From assembly GCF_001984175.1 (NCBI RefSeq), contig NZ_MTQP01000054.1, positions 1-64,000 on the forward strand: DNA of 64,000 nucleotides, given 5' to 3'. The translations under genes and the position numbers were made by a program. This document shows, in pieces, positions 1 to 8,028 of this stretch. The DNA comes from Saccharothrix sp. ALI-22-I. GTDB taxonomy: Bacteria > Actinomycetota > Actinomycetes > Mycobacteriales > Pseudonocardiaceae. The stretch's first letter is position 1, and each line of letters opens with the position of its first letter. The notes under the pieces are model-generated. The model was not told the DNA's origin, did no database searches, and saw only the letters and a list, made by a program, of their open reading frames with translations.

Positions 1-1
1 C

Positions 2-322
2 AACGCCGGCGGCGACGTCGAGAACGCGGTGGTCGGCGACGGCAACAAGACCACGCAGAACAGCGGTGACAACTCGGCGGTCGGCGGGTTCGGCTCGGGA
101 GACGCCACCAACATCCCGGGCAGCTTGGACGACGGCCCGACGATCATGGCCGGTGGCTGCTACACCGGCGGCACCGACGTCGCGGACAACGACACCGCGG
201 TCGACACCCGCCTGGACGTCAGCGGGCTGGACGACGACTACACGCCGTGCGACAAGCGCGCCGGCTTCGAGGACAACGACGCGATTGTCGGCAGCGGCGA
301 CGCCACCTTCGCCGTTCAGTAG
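2..322 (+). CDS. C-terminal part of a hypothetical protein (cut by window edge)
   Basis: The reading frame is open from base 2 to a TAG at 320-322, so the start lies outside the window. The 106 visible residues are rich in Gly, Asp and Asn with repeated turns such as GDGNKTTQNSGDNSAVGG, and they contain two cysteines (GGCYTGG and YTPCDKR). This composition fits an extracellular Asp/Gly-rich protein, possibly one using glycine-rich turns or bound calcium, but no domain can be named. It lies about 100 bases upstream of a small broken ORF and is not obviously in an operon with it. Confidence 0.6.
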   Translation, partial: NAGGDVENAVVGDGNKTTQNSGDNSAVGGFGSGDATNIPGSLDDGPTIMAGGCYTGGTDVADNDTAVDTRLDVSGLDDDYTPCDKRAGFEDNDAIVGSGDATFAVQ

Positions 323-422
323 TCGCGAGTAGCGAGGCGGGTCGATCGGTGTGGACCGATCGGCCCGCCGCCGTATTCCTCTCCCCGCCGCCCCCGCCCG
401 CGCTGTGCACACAGGAGCGATC

Positions 423-660
423 ATGACCAAGGCAGGCACCGCCCCGGCCGCGACCCGCGCGGTGGACGTCGTCGACCTGGCGGAGCTCGGTGCGGCGCGC
501 GAGGTACACGAGGACGGCGCGGTCGTGCTGACCCTGGCCGCCGCGGACGCGCTGTACTCCGGATCGCCGCCGAACCCGGCCCGTCCACTCGCCGTTCTTC
601 TCCGCTCCCGACGAGTTGTCCGCGTTGATCGCCGCGGAGGCCGCGTCCGCGATGCGCTGA
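423..660 (+). pseudogene. Small hypothetical ORF with an apparent frameshift
   Basis: An ATG at 423 follows a good ribosome site (ACAGGAGCGATC). The first ~50 codons read MTKAGTAPAATRAVDVVDLA and on to AADALYSG. Staying in frame yields an Arg-rich tail ending at 761. Shifting frame near 575-583 gives a natural ending, PVHSPFFSAPDELSALIAAE then AASAMR and a TGA at 658-660. I read this as one ~79-residue protein broken by an indel. The family is not recognised. Confidence 0.45.
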
Positions 661-807
661 CCGCGCGCACCCTCCGGAACGCCGTCCAAGCGCGCCGCCC
701 TCGGGTGGCGCTTTCGGCGTTCGACAGGCACGTCACCGGCCCTCCCGGTCGGCCGGAATAAGCACGGATCGCATTCCTCGCGGCCTGGAATCGAATCACC
801 GGAATGC

Positions 808-851
808 CACATATGTGAACCGGGACGATAAATGGAATGGCCACATATGTG
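808..851. promoter_or_regulatory. Pair of identical palindromic operators upstream of the pectate lyases
   Basis: The 10-bp perfect palindrome CACATATGTG occurs at 808-817 and again at 842-851, each within a longer direct repeat (GGAATG, optional G, CCACATATGTGAAC). Centre-to-centre spacing is 34 bp, about three helical turns. The pair lies just upstream of a TTGACA promoter that would drive the pectate lyase genes, so it probably binds a dimeric regulator of pectin use. The regulator is not in this window. Confidence 0.6.
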
Positions 852-879
852 AACATCGGACCCGCGCCGGCACCGGCCG

Positions 880-907
880 TTGACACGCCGGAAACATGCG
901 CTACGGT
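880..907 (+). promoter_or_regulatory. Likely promoter of the pectate lyase operon
   Basis: TTGACA at 880-885 is followed after 16 bases by TACGGT at 902-907, a reasonable match to actinobacterial housekeeping promoters. It begins 28 bases after the second CACATATGTG palindrome and about 65 bases before the first pectate lyase ATG. Confidence 0.5.
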
Positions 908-971
908 GCGATAAGAAGGCGCTTTCCCGATAACCCCTGCACTCACCCCTCATACGGGAGAGGAAATACCC

Positions 972-2003
972 ATGTCCACACCTGTCGGGAACAGGCGCGC
1001 CCTGTTGAAGGTCGTCGCGGCCGCCGCCGCGCTCGCCACGACCGTGGTCGTATTACCGGGTGCCGCACCGGCACTGGCGGCGACCACCGCGGACGGGTTC
1101 GCCTCGGTCAACGCACTCGGTCAGAACGGCACCACCGGCGGCGCGGGCGGCGCCGTGGTCACCGCCACCACGACCGCCCAGTTCCTGGACTACATCGCCC
1201 GCCCGGAACCACTGGTCGTGCAGGTCCGGGGCACGATCACGCTCCCGACCGGCACCAGCGACGGCATGCACAACGTGGCGTCGGACAAGACCGTCATCGG
1301 CCTGGGCACCGACGCCCGACTGGTCGGCGGCGGCCTGAACATCGGCGTGCCGGTGAACGACAACGTCACCACTCCCCCGGCGAACGCCGTGCACAACATC
1401 ATCATCCGGAATCTGGCGCTCACCGGCGCCACCGACGATCTGATCAACGTGCAGATGTTCAGCCACCACATCTGGATCGACCACAACGACTTCTCCAACG
1501 GCGACGACGGCGCGGTCGACATCAAACGCGGTTCCGATTTCGTCACCGTCTCTTGGAACAGGTTCCACGACCACGACAAGACACTGCTGCTCGGTCACGA
1601 CGACGACAACGGCGCGCAGGACATCGGCCGGTTGCGGGTCACCTACCACCACAACTACTTCGACGGCTCCGACCAGCGCAATCCCCGCGTCCGGTTCGGC
1701 GAGTCGGTGCACGTCTACAACAACTACTACCGCGACAACAGCTACGGCGTCGCCTCCGCGATGAACGCGGGCGTGGTGCTGGAGGGCAACTACTTCTTCA
1801 GCGTGAACAACCCGGGCCGGGTCGACTTCAGCGGCGACCTGGGCCGGATGGTCTCGCGCGACAACATCCTCGTGGACTGCAACCACGAGATCGAGGTCCG
1901 CGGCTCGGTCGTCGAGCCGCGCACGTACTACCCCTACTCCCTCGACCGGGCCACCGACGTCCCCGCGATCGTGCCCGCCGGTGCGGGCACCGGTCGCATC
2001 TAG
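972..2003 (+). CDS. Secreted pectate lyase, PL1 family (copy 1)
   Basis: A 343-residue enzyme that cleaves polygalacturonate by beta-elimination outside the cell. The N-terminus NRRALLKVVAAAAALATT is a twin-arginine-type signal ending near ALAA. The body is a PL1 parallel beta-helix: DGFASVNALGQNGTTGG at the start, FSHHIWIDHNDFSNGDDG with Ca-binding aspartates, VSWNRFHDHDKTLLLGH, and the catalytic-arginine region RNPRVRFGE. A ribosome site (GGGAGAGGAAATACCC) precedes the ATG. It is the first of three tandem paralogues and is preceded by a promoter and paired operators. The family call is firm; substrate preference (pectate or pectin) is not. Confidence 0.93.
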   Translation: MSTPVGNRRALLKVVAAAAALATTVVVLPGAAPALAATTADGFASVNALGQNGTTGGAGGAVVTATTTAQFLDYIARPEPLVVQVRGTITLPTGTSDGMHNVASDKTVIGLGTDARLVGGGLNIGVPVNDNVTTPPANAVHNIIIRNLALTGATDDLINVQMFSHHIWIDHNDFSNGDDGAVDIKRGSDFVTVSWNRFHDHDKTLLLGHDDDNGAQDIGRLRVTYHHNYFDGSDQRNPRVRFGESVHVYNNYYRDNSYGVASAMNAGVVLEGNYFFSVNNPGRVDFSGDLGRMVSRDNILVDCNHEIEVRGSVVEPRTYYPYSLDRATDVPAIVPAGAGTGRI

Positions 2004-2016
2004 AGGAGATTCCACG

Positions 2017-3009
2017 ATGAGCGACATCAGCAGGCGCAGCCTCCTCTCGGGCGCCGCCGCCACAGCCCTCACCGCCGCCGTCACGGCACGTCCGGCCGGC
2101 GCGAGCCCGGCCCGGACCAACCCCGTGTGGGCCGAGCCGTTCGCGACCGCCGACGGATTCGCCGGCACCAACACCCTGGGCCAGAACGGCACCACCGGCG
2201 GCGTAGGCGGACCCGTGGTCACCGTGCGCGACACGGAGACGTTCCTGGACTACTGCGACCGCAACGAGCCCTACGTCATCCAGGTCGACGGGGTGATGCA
2301 GTTCAGCAGCAAGCAGGGCCTGCGTTCGAACAAGACCGTCATCGGCCTGCCCGGCGCGGAGATCCGCGGCGGAGGCCTGGACATGTACCGCAGGCAGAAC
2401 GTGATCATCCGCAACCTGAAGTTCAGCGGCGCGGACGACGACGCGATCAGCGTCCAGCAGTCGTCGCACCACATCTGGATCGACCACTGCGACTTCAGCG
2501 GCGGTCAGGACGGGCTGATCGACATCGTCCGGGCCGCGGACTTCATCACCGTCTCGTGGAACAACTTCCACAGCCACAGCAAGACCGCGCTGCTCGGCCA
2601 CTCCGACTCCAACGCGAGCCAGGACACCGGCAAGCTGCGCGTCACGTTCCACCACAACTACTTCAACGGCACCGAACAGCGGCACCCGCGCGTCCGCTTC
2701 GGCGAGCCGATCCACGTCTACAACAACTACTTCCGCAACAACCGCCTCTACGGCGTCGCCTCGACGATGAACGCGGGCGTCCTGGTCGAGGCGAACTACT
2801 TCGAAAACGTCCCGTTCCCCATCTACTCCGGCTACGACCAGAGCGGGCCCGGTCGGGTGGTGCAGCGCAACAACATCTACGTCAACTCCGGTACCCCGCA
2901 GACCCTCGGGACGGTCGTCGAACCGCGCACCTACTACGCCTACACCCCCGACAACCCCTCGACCCTGCCGAGCACCGTGCCGGCCGGTGTCGGCGTCGGC
3001 CGGATCTGA
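2017..3009 (+). CDS. Secreted pectate lyase, PL1 family (copy 2)
   Basis: A 330-residue tandem paralogue of the upstream lyase, starting 13 bases after its stop with the ribosome site AGAGGAGATTCCACG. I chose ATG 2017 over the longer frame because this site and the Tat signal SRRSLLSGAAATALTAAV both fit. PL1 landmarks are HHIWIDHCDFSGGQDG, VSWNNFHSHSKTALLGH, RVTFHHNYFNG and RHPRVRFGEPIHVYNNYF. The conserved HPRVRFGE carries the catalytic arginine. It is probably co-transcribed with copies 1 and 3. Short spacing and similarity point to local gene duplication. Confidence 0.93.
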   Translation: MSDISRRSLLSGAAATALTAAVTARPAGASPARTNPVWAEPFATADGFAGTNTLGQNGTTGGVGGPVVTVRDTETFLDYCDRNEPYVIQVDGVMQFSSKQGLRSNKTVIGLPGAEIRGGGLDMYRRQNVIIRNLKFSGADDDAISVQQSSHHIWIDHCDFSGGQDGLIDIVRAADFITVSWNNFHSHSKTALLGHSDSNASQDTGKLRVTFHHNYFNGTEQRHPRVRFGEPIHVYNNYFRNNRLYGVASTMNAGVLVEANYFENVPFPIYSGYDQSGPGRVVQRNNIYVNSGTPQTLGTVVEPRTYYAYTPDNPSTLPSTVPAGVGVGRI

Positions 3010-3020
3010 GGAGGACAGGC

Positions 3021-3101
3021 ATGAGCGAGCTTGTGAGCCAATCATTCAACACAGCGCGCTGCGCTCTTGCCACGCCGAGCGCTAGCGAGGTGTGTGCATG
3101 A
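3021..3101 (+). CDS. 26-codon ORF coupled to pectate lyase copy 3
   Basis: ATG 3021 has a strong ribosome site (GGAGGACAGGC), and the frame encodes MSELVSQSFNTARCALATPS then ASEVCA. Its TGA overlaps the ATG of the next lyase (ATGA at 3098-3101). It may be a leader peptide for translational coupling, or a short intergenic repeat inserted between copies 2 and 3 that restores reading into the downstream start. No such ORF lies between copies 1 and 2. Confidence 0.4.
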   Translation: MSELVSQSFNTARCALATPSASEVCA

Positions 3102-4075
3102 GCGCCATCAATCGCCGTCGCCTGCTCGCCGGCACGGCACTCGCCGCGGTCGCCGCCGCTGTTCCGCGCACGGCGTCGGCGGACGTCGCGCCGACCAACG
3201 TCGCCGACGGCTTCGCCGGGGTCGACGCGCTGGGCCAGAACGGCACCACCGGCGGCGCGGGCGGCCAGGCCGTCACCGTGACCACGGCCGCCGCACTCGC
3301 CGACTACGTGGGCCGCAAGGAGCCGTACGTCATCTCGGTGTCCGGCCGGATCTCGGTCGGCAGCATGGTCACCGTGGTCGCGAACAAGACCATCATCGGG
3401 GTCGGCTCCACCGCCGAGATCACCGGCGGCGGGCTGCAACTCGGCTCGACCACCCGCCCCGGCAACAACGTGATCATCCGCAACCTGCGGTTCACCGGCG
3501 CCTCGGACGACTCGATCAGCGTCACCAACTCGGCCCACCACGTGTGGATCGACCACTGCGACCTGTCGCACGGCTACGACGGCCTGCTCGACATCAAGCG
3601 CAACTCCGACTACGTCACGGTGTCCTGGAACCACTTCCACGACCACAGCAAGTCGGCCCTGCTCGGCCACTCCGACACCTACACCACCGACCGCGGCAAG
3701 CTGCGCGTCACCTACCACCACAACTTCTTCGACGGCACCGACCAGCGCCACCCGCGCGTCCGGTTCGGCGAGCCAGTGCACGTCTACAACAACTACTACC
3801 GGGGCAATTCGCTCTACGGCGTGGCGTCCACCATGGACGCCGGTGTCGTGGTCGAGGGCAACTACTTCGAGAACGTCGCGTACCCGATCCTGTCCGGCTA
3901 CGACAAGAGCGGACCGGGCCGCGTGGTGGAGCGCAACAACATCTACGTCGGCTCCGGCACCCCGGAGACGCTCGGGACCGTCGTGGAACCGCGCACCTAT
4001 TACCAGTACACCCTCGACCCGCCGGCCAACGTGAAGACGCAGGTCGTGCAGGGCGCCGGCACCGGCAAGATCTGA
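3098..4075 (+). CDS. Secreted pectate lyase, PL1 family (copy 3)
   Basis: A 325-residue third PL1 paralogue. The N-terminus MSAINRRRLLAGTALAAVAA is a Tat signal (RRRLLAG), with cleavage near TASA. Landmarks: DGFAGVDALGQNGTTGG, HHVWIDHCDLSHGYDG, VSWNHFHDHSKSALLGH, RVTYHHNFFDG and RHPRVRFGEPVHVYNNYY. ATG 3098 overlaps the stop of the 26-codon ORF; a GTG six bases upstream is the alternative start. A perfect hairpin follows the stop, so the lyase operon ends here. The three copies differ mostly in the loop before the first HH motif, which may tune substrate binding. Confidence 0.93.
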   Translation: MSAINRRRLLAGTALAAVAAAVPRTASADVAPTNVADGFAGVDALGQNGTTGGAGGQAVTVTTAAALADYVGRKEPYVISVSGRISVGSMVTVVANKTIIGVGSTAEITGGGLQLGSTTRPGNNVIIRNLRFTGASDDSISVTNSAHHVWIDHCDLSHGYDGLLDIKRNSDYVTVSWNHFHDHSKSALLGHSDTYTTDRGKLRVTYHHNFFDGTDQRHPRVRFGEPVHVYNNYYRGNSLYGVASTMDAGVVVEGNYFENVAYPILSGYDKSGPGRVVERNNIYVGSGTPETLGTVVEPRTYYQYTLDPPANVKTQVVQGAGTGKI

Positions 4076-4091
4076 CCGCACGCCGTGAACA

Positions 4092-4133
4092 GCGTTGTCC
4101 CGGCTCCCGGACGCCCGAGAGCCGGGACAACGC
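4092..4133. terminator. Bidirectional hairpin terminator between the lyases and the LPMO gene
   Basis: GCGTTGTCCCGGCTC (4092-4106) pairs perfectly with GAGCCGGGACAACGC (4119-4133) around a 12-base loop. It lies between convergent genes, so it can end both transcripts. There is no U-tract, as is usual in this GC range. Confidence 0.8.
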
Positions 4134-4142
4134 GTCGCCGGC

Positions 4143-4814
4143 TTACTGGAAGATCACGTCGCTGCAGAAGTAGAACGACTGGTCCAGGTGGCTGGCCTGC
4201 CAGATCACGTAGACCACGTGGCGGCCGGTGCGGCTACCCGCGTTCACCGAGACCTGGTAGTTGTCCGCCGGCGCGTAACGGCCGGTGGACGTGACCAGGT
4301 CCAGGTGGTTCCAGCCCAACGCCGTCGCCGTCGCGTCGTAGCCCTGCTTGGTCACGTACACCCGGAGGTAGTCCGCGCCGTGCCGGGCCTGGTCCCACAC
4401 GTTGAGGGTGAACTGCCGCGGCTTGGTCGCGGCCTTCCACGCGCCGGGGTTGTCCAGCGCCGCGTACCGCATGCCGCCGGTCCGCCCGCCGCTGCACAGC
4501 TGGCCGTTGGGGATGGCACCCTGGTGGTTGCCCGCGACGCCTTCGCGGTACAGGCCGTTCCAGTTCCACATCGCGGTGGTGTCGGCCTGCCAGGCCTGCC
4601 AGCACATGGGGTCCTGCTGGGCCATCGTGGGGTTCTGGAAATCGTTGCCCCACCGCTGCCAGCAGCCGTAGTTGCGCGACGGCGGGTCGTTGGTCGACCC
4701 GTGCGCGTCGGCGACACCGGTCAGCACGCTCGCCATGAGTCCGCCGACGACGACAAGCGTCGCCAGGACCCTGGTGAGCAGACTCTTGTTCGCAGGGTTG
4801 GATATGAGCGCCAC
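4143..4814 (-). CDS. Secreted lytic polysaccharide monooxygenase, AA10 family
   Basis: A 223-residue copper oxygenase precursor that oxidatively cleaves crystalline polysaccharide (chitin or cellulose). GTG 4814 has the ribosome site GAGGAGGAGAGA; longer frames start inside the regulatory region. The signal peptide ends ...GVADA and the mature protein begins with His38 (HGSTNDPPSR), the N-terminal histidine of the copper histidine brace. The partner histidine is probably His145 (DQARHGADYLRVYV). Cysteines near residues 51, 71 and 107 suit disulfides. The length is typical of a single-domain AA10 with no binding module. A perfect CebR-type operator 50 bases upstream favours a cellulose-related role, although AA10 substrate cannot be settled by sequence alone. 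Confidence 0.92.
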   Translation of the reverse strand: MALISNPANKSLLTRVLATLVVVGGLMASVLTGVADAHGSTNDPPSRNYGCWQRWGNDFQNPTMAQQDPMCWQAWQADTTAMWNWNGLYREGVAGNHQGAIPNGQLCSGGRTGGMRYAALDNPGAWKAATKPRQFTLNVWDQARHGADYLRVYVTKQGYDATATALGWNHLDLVTSTGRYAPADNYQVSVNAGSRTGRHVVYVIWQASHLDQSFYFCSDVIFQ

Positions 4815-4864
4815 TCTCTCCTCCTCGTTGAGGATGACCATGTTGAAGATGACCATGGGTGGGC

Positions 4865-4878
4865 TGGGAGCGCTCCCA
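4865..4878. promoter_or_regulatory. CebR-type operator upstream of the LPMO gene
   Basis: TGGGAGCGCTCCCA is a perfect 14-bp palindrome and matches the well-known consensus for CebR, the LacI-family cellobiose/cellotriose-responsive repressor of Streptomyces. It lies 51 bases upstream of the LPMO start. A CebR homologue is not in the window, so regulation by one is inferred. Confidence 0.8.
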
Positions 4879-4965
4879 AATCGCACTGTAACCACCCGTG
4901 CACGCAATTGGGAAGTACCGGCGGACAACCGCCGCCATTCGACGCGCATTCGACCGCGATTCGAC

Positions 4966-5001
4966 GAAACGCCCTCCCGGCCGAGGTCGGGAGGGCGTTT
5001 C
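4966..5001. terminator. Hairpin terminator downstream of the SGNH hydrolase gene
   Basis: GAAACGCCCTCCCG (4966-4979) pairs perfectly with CGGGAGGGCGTTTC (4988-5001) around an 8-base loop, 25 bases beyond the hydrolase stop on the minus strand. Confidence 0.75.
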
Positions 5002-5025
5002 ACGAACGGAACCACAAGCCCCCCG

Positions 5026-6249
5026 CTACAGCACGGACAGGTCCACGGCCTCGGCCATCGCCCGGTACCCCGCGTCGCTCGGGTGCAGCCGGTCACCGCT
5101 GTCGTACGCCGGCAGCAACACGTCCGGATCGGCCGGGTCGGCCAGCGCGCGGTCGAAGTCGACCACCGCGTCGAACTCGCCCGACGTGCGGATCCAGGCG
5201 TTCACCTCGTCCCGCACCGCCTCACCCGCGTCGCTGTAGTACCCGGCGCCCTTGAACGGCAGCAGCGTGCCGCCCACGATCCGCACGCCCTTGGCGTGCG
5301 CCTTGCCGATCAGCTCCCGGTACCCGGCGATCAGCTCGGCCGAGGTGACCTCCGGGTTCGGGGTGGTGCAGTCGATCGAGAACCGGTGGAACCCGATGTC
5401 GTTGATGCCCTCCAGCAGGATGACCGTGCGCACGTCCGGCTGCGCCAGCGCGTCGCGCTCGAACCGCGACGTCGCCTTCTCGCCGAAGCACGACGAGTCG
5501 TTGAGCACCCGGTTTCCACCGATGCCCGCGTTCACCACACCGCGCCGTCCGCCCAGCCGTTCGGCCAGCTCGTCCGGGTAGCGGTTGTCGCCGTCCACAG
5601 TGGACGCCGCGCCGTCGGTGATGGAATCGCCGAACGCCACCACGACCTCGCGCCGGGGCGTGAAGTCGACCACCTCCACCGCGCTGAGGTAGTGCCACGA
5701 CGTGGACGTCTCGGTGAACGCCTCCGCCGCCGCGTCGGCCCGGTGGTCACCGGACGCCCGCCAGCTCGTCGCGGTGGCGAACGCGTGCCCGGTGGCGGGC
5801 CCGGTCTTCCCGGCCAGGTACAGCGTCACGGTCACCTGGCTCAACGGCGCGACCGGCAACGGCGCGACGTCTCCGACCGCCTCGCCGCCGACCGGGACGG
5901 TCACCGAACGGTGACCCCGGAACGTCAAGTGCCGCACCGTGTTCGGCCGCACCGCCGCCCCCTGCGCCGTGTGCGCGACCGTCGCCCCGGTCACCACCAG
6001 CGGTGACGTGCCGTAGGCGTTGGACAGTCGGATGCGCACCGCCGCACCGCCCTCACTGATCCGCACGACCTGCCGCACGGTGTGGTTGTCGAACCCGGCC
6101 GGCCCCCAACTCGGCCCGAAGACATCGGTCGGCGCGTGCGGCGAGGCGGCCCACGTGGCACCCCACCCGAGACCCGATTGCGCCGACGCCGTGCCCGGGA
6201 CCAGTGCGATCCCCAGCACGGCGACGAGCAGTGTCGCCAGTTTCCTCAT
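5026..6249 (-). CDS. Secreted SGNH/GDSL-type esterase
   Basis: A 407-residue secreted serine hydrolase. ATG 6249 follows GGGGGTCACGT and starts a clear Sec signal, MRKLATLLVAVLGIALVPGT, cut near ASA. Residues ~25-195 form a beta-rich N-terminal domain common in this subfamily. The catalytic domain has block I AFGDSITDG (Ser209), block II AGIGGNRVL, block III EGINDIG, and block V DRLHPSDAGY with the Asp/His pair. Such enzymes often deacetylate xylan or pectin, and it is divergently placed from a GH10 xylanase, so accessory esterase activity on plant polysaccharide is likely. Substrate remains an inference. Confidence 0.88.
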   Translation of the reverse strand: MRKLATLLVAVLGIALVPGTASAQSGLGWGATWAASPHAPTDVFGPSWGPAGFDNHTVRQVVRISEGGAAVRIRLSNAYGTSPLVVTGATVAHTAQGAAVRPNTVRHLTFRGHRSVTVPVGGEAVGDVAPLPVAPLSQVTVTLYLAGKTGPATGHAFATATSWRASGDHRADAAAEAFTETSTSWHYLSAVEVVDFTPRREVVVAFGDSITDGAASTVDGDNRYPDELAERLGGRRGVVNAGIGGNRVLNDSSCFGEKATSRFERDALAQPDVRTVILLEGINDIGFHRFSIDCTTPNPEVTSAELIAGYRELIGKAHAKGVRIVGGTLLPFKGAGYYSDAGEAVRDEVNAWIRTSGEFDAVVDFDRALADPADPDVLLPAYDSGDRLHPSDAGYRAMAEAVDLSVL

Positions 6250-6377
6250 ACGTGACCCCCAGTCACAGTTGATCCACTCGCCCACCACCGTAGTCGAACA
6301 GGTGTTCGGCGTCAGCAGCGATCAGCACACCTCCCTCCACCAGCACAGACGCGGTGTCGGCGGGTATTCGGCGGGTC

Positions 6378-6407
6378 TTGACGATCACACGGCGGGCGTC
6401 TTAGGGT
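6378..6407 (+). promoter_or_regulatory. Candidate promoter of the xylanase gene
   Basis: TTGACG (6378-6383) and TAGGGT (6402-6407) are separated by 18 bases and point toward the xylanase. The spacing is plausible for a sigma-70-type actinobacterial promoter. Confidence 0.4.
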
Positions 6408-6438
6408 CCGGCGACTCGAAAATTGCCGGACCGTTAAC

Positions 6439-6447
6439 GAAAGTTTC
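6439..6447. promoter_or_regulatory. Short palindrome GAAAGTTTC before the xylanase
   Basis: GAAAGTTTC at 6439-6447 is a perfect 9-base palindrome lying 45 bases before the start codon and just downstream of the candidate promoter. It resembles CGAAA-N-TTTCG type boxes found before actinobacterial xylanase genes, so a sugar-responsive repressor may bind it. Confidence 0.4.
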
Positions 6448-6491
6448 TAAAGCCGCCGTCGTAGTCGTCGTCCCAGAAAGCGAAGACCTCC

Positions 6492-7661
6492 ATGAAGTCG
6501 ATTCGCCTCGTCACCGCCACGCTGGCCGCGATGGCGTTGTCATCGCCGTTGGCACTGGTGGCCGCCGCCGCACCCGACACGACGGGTGACGTGTCCGCCA
6601 GCCACGCCAAGAGGGACACCCTCCGCGGGGTCGCACCCAAGGGCTTCTACATCGGCACCGCCGCAGCCGGCGGCGGCCACCACGAGGAGCAGCCCTACCC
6701 CGACCCGTTCACCAAGGACCTTGAGTACCGCAAGGTCCTGGCCGCGGAGTTCGGCTCGGTGTCCGCCGAGAACCAGATGAAGTGGGAGTACATCCACCCG
6801 GAGCAGGGCCGCTACAACTTCGGCATGGCCGACGCGATCGCGAAGTTCGCCCAGCGCAACGGCCAGGCGGTGCGCGGGCACACCCTGTTGTGGCACAGCC
6901 AGAACCCGGAGTGGCTCGAACAGGGCGACTTCACCCCCGACCAGCTCCGCGCGATCCTGCGCGAGCACATCACCACCGTCGTGGGCCGCTACAAGGGCCG
7001 AATCCAGCAGTGGGACGTCGCCAACGAGATCATCGACGACTCCGGCAACCTGCGCACCACCGACAACATCTGGATTCGCGAACTCGGCCCGGGCATCATC
7101 GCCGACGCGTTCCGCTGGGCGCACAAGGCCGACCCCAAGGCGAAGCTGTTCTTCAACGACTACAACGTGGAGAGCGTCAACGCCAAGAGCAACGCCTACT
7201 ACGCGTTGATCAAGGACCTGCTCGCCCAGCGCGTCCCGGTGCACGGGTTCTCCGCCCAGTCGCACCTCAGCACCCGGTACGGCTTCCCCGGTGACCTGGA
7301 GACGAACCTGAAGCGGTTCGCCGACCTCGGCCTCGGCACCGCCATCACCGAACTGGACGTGCGGATGGACCTGCCGGCCGACGGCGTGCCGACCGCGGAG
7401 ATGCTGGCCAAGCAGGCCGACTACTACCGCCAGACGCTCACCGCGTGCCTCAACGTCAAGGGCTGCAACTCCTTCACCATCTGGGGCTTCACCGACAAGT
7501 ACTCCTGGGTGCCGGTGTTCTTCACCGGCCAGGGCGCGGCGACCGTGATGTGGGAGGACTTCACCCGCAAGCCCGCCTACCACGCCCTCCAGTGCACTCT
7601 CGCCAAGGCGTCCGCCGACCGCGGCCAGCGCGTCCCGCACCTGCCGGCCTGCGCGAAGTAG
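6492..7661 (+). CDS. Secreted endo-1,4-beta-xylanase, GH10 family
   Basis: A 389-residue precursor that hydrolyses internal xylosidic bonds of xylan. The signal peptide MKSIRLVTATLAAMALSSPL is followed by a short linker and one GH10 TIM barrel (residues ~45-380). Markers: SAENQMKWEYIHPEQGRYNF, GHTLLWHSQNPEW, the acid/base Glu179 in WDVANEI, LFFNDYN, GFSAQSHLS, and the nucleophile Glu287 in AITELDVRM. WGFTDKYSWVPVFF closes the barrel. There is no carbohydrate-binding module. The gene is monocistronic with its own promoter region and a strong terminator. Confidence 0.95.
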   Translation: MKSIRLVTATLAAMALSSPLALVAAAAPDTTGDVSASHAKRDTLRGVAPKGFYIGTAAAGGGHHEEQPYPDPFTKDLEYRKVLAAEFGSVSAENQMKWEYIHPEQGRYNFGMADAIAKFAQRNGQAVRGHTLLWHSQNPEWLEQGDFTPDQLRAILREHITTVVGRYKGRIQQWDVANEIIDDSGNLRTTDNIWIRELGPGIIADAFRWAHKADPKAKLFFNDYNVESVNAKSNAYYALIKDLLAQRVPVHGFSAQSHLSTRYGFPGDLETNLKRFADLGLGTAITELDVRMDLPADGVPTAEMLAKQADYYRQTLTACLNVKGCNSFTIWGFTDKYSWVPVFFTGQGAATVMWEDFTRKPAYHALQCTLAKASADRGQRVPHLPACAK

Positions 7662-7677
7662 GCCCACCGCAAGCCAT

Positions 7678-7715
7678 CGGCCCCCGCCCGGACCACCGAG
7701 TCCGGGCGGGGGCCG
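7678..7715. terminator. Strong hairpin terminator after the xylanase
   Basis: CGGCCCCCGCCCGGA (7678-7692) pairs perfectly over 15 bp with TCCGGGCGGGGGCCG (7701-7715), with an 8-base loop, 16 bases after the stop codon. Confidence 0.85.
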
Positions 7716-8028
7716 AACCTGTTCTGGGTCGTCTTCGGCTTGGTTGGTGGCCGAGGCGCAGGTGAACGGTGGCATGCCGCAAGCGTTGTTTTTAAGCAAC
7801 ACTGAAGCGATAGTGCCGTGTACACCGTCATCCGCGCTGCCGTACGGGGCGCCCGATCGAGTGAGACGCAGACCACGGCTCGGCGGGAACACCGGGCACC
7901 GCCGAGTCGTTGGAACCACTGGTCGGTGCGGTCCGTGTCCCCGGGCCTCACCTAGCGCCTTCGCGGAATACCGTCAGGCTGGAGCCGCGTCGAGCCACTC
8001 GCCGAGAGGCGACCGCCGCGCCGACCCC
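7716..8028. other. Intergenic stretch with no gene seen
   Basis: Between the xylanase terminator and the broken oxidoreductase I see no convincing ORF, RNA gene or repeat. A short AT-richer patch (GTTTTTAAGCAACACTGAAG, about 7787-7806) stands out but has no clear role. Confidence 0.4.

Noticed and set aside
1053-2234. Minus-strand ORF opposite pectate lyase copy 1
   Set aside because: Val/Asp/Arg-rich shadow of the coding strand; the plus-strand enzyme is unambiguous.
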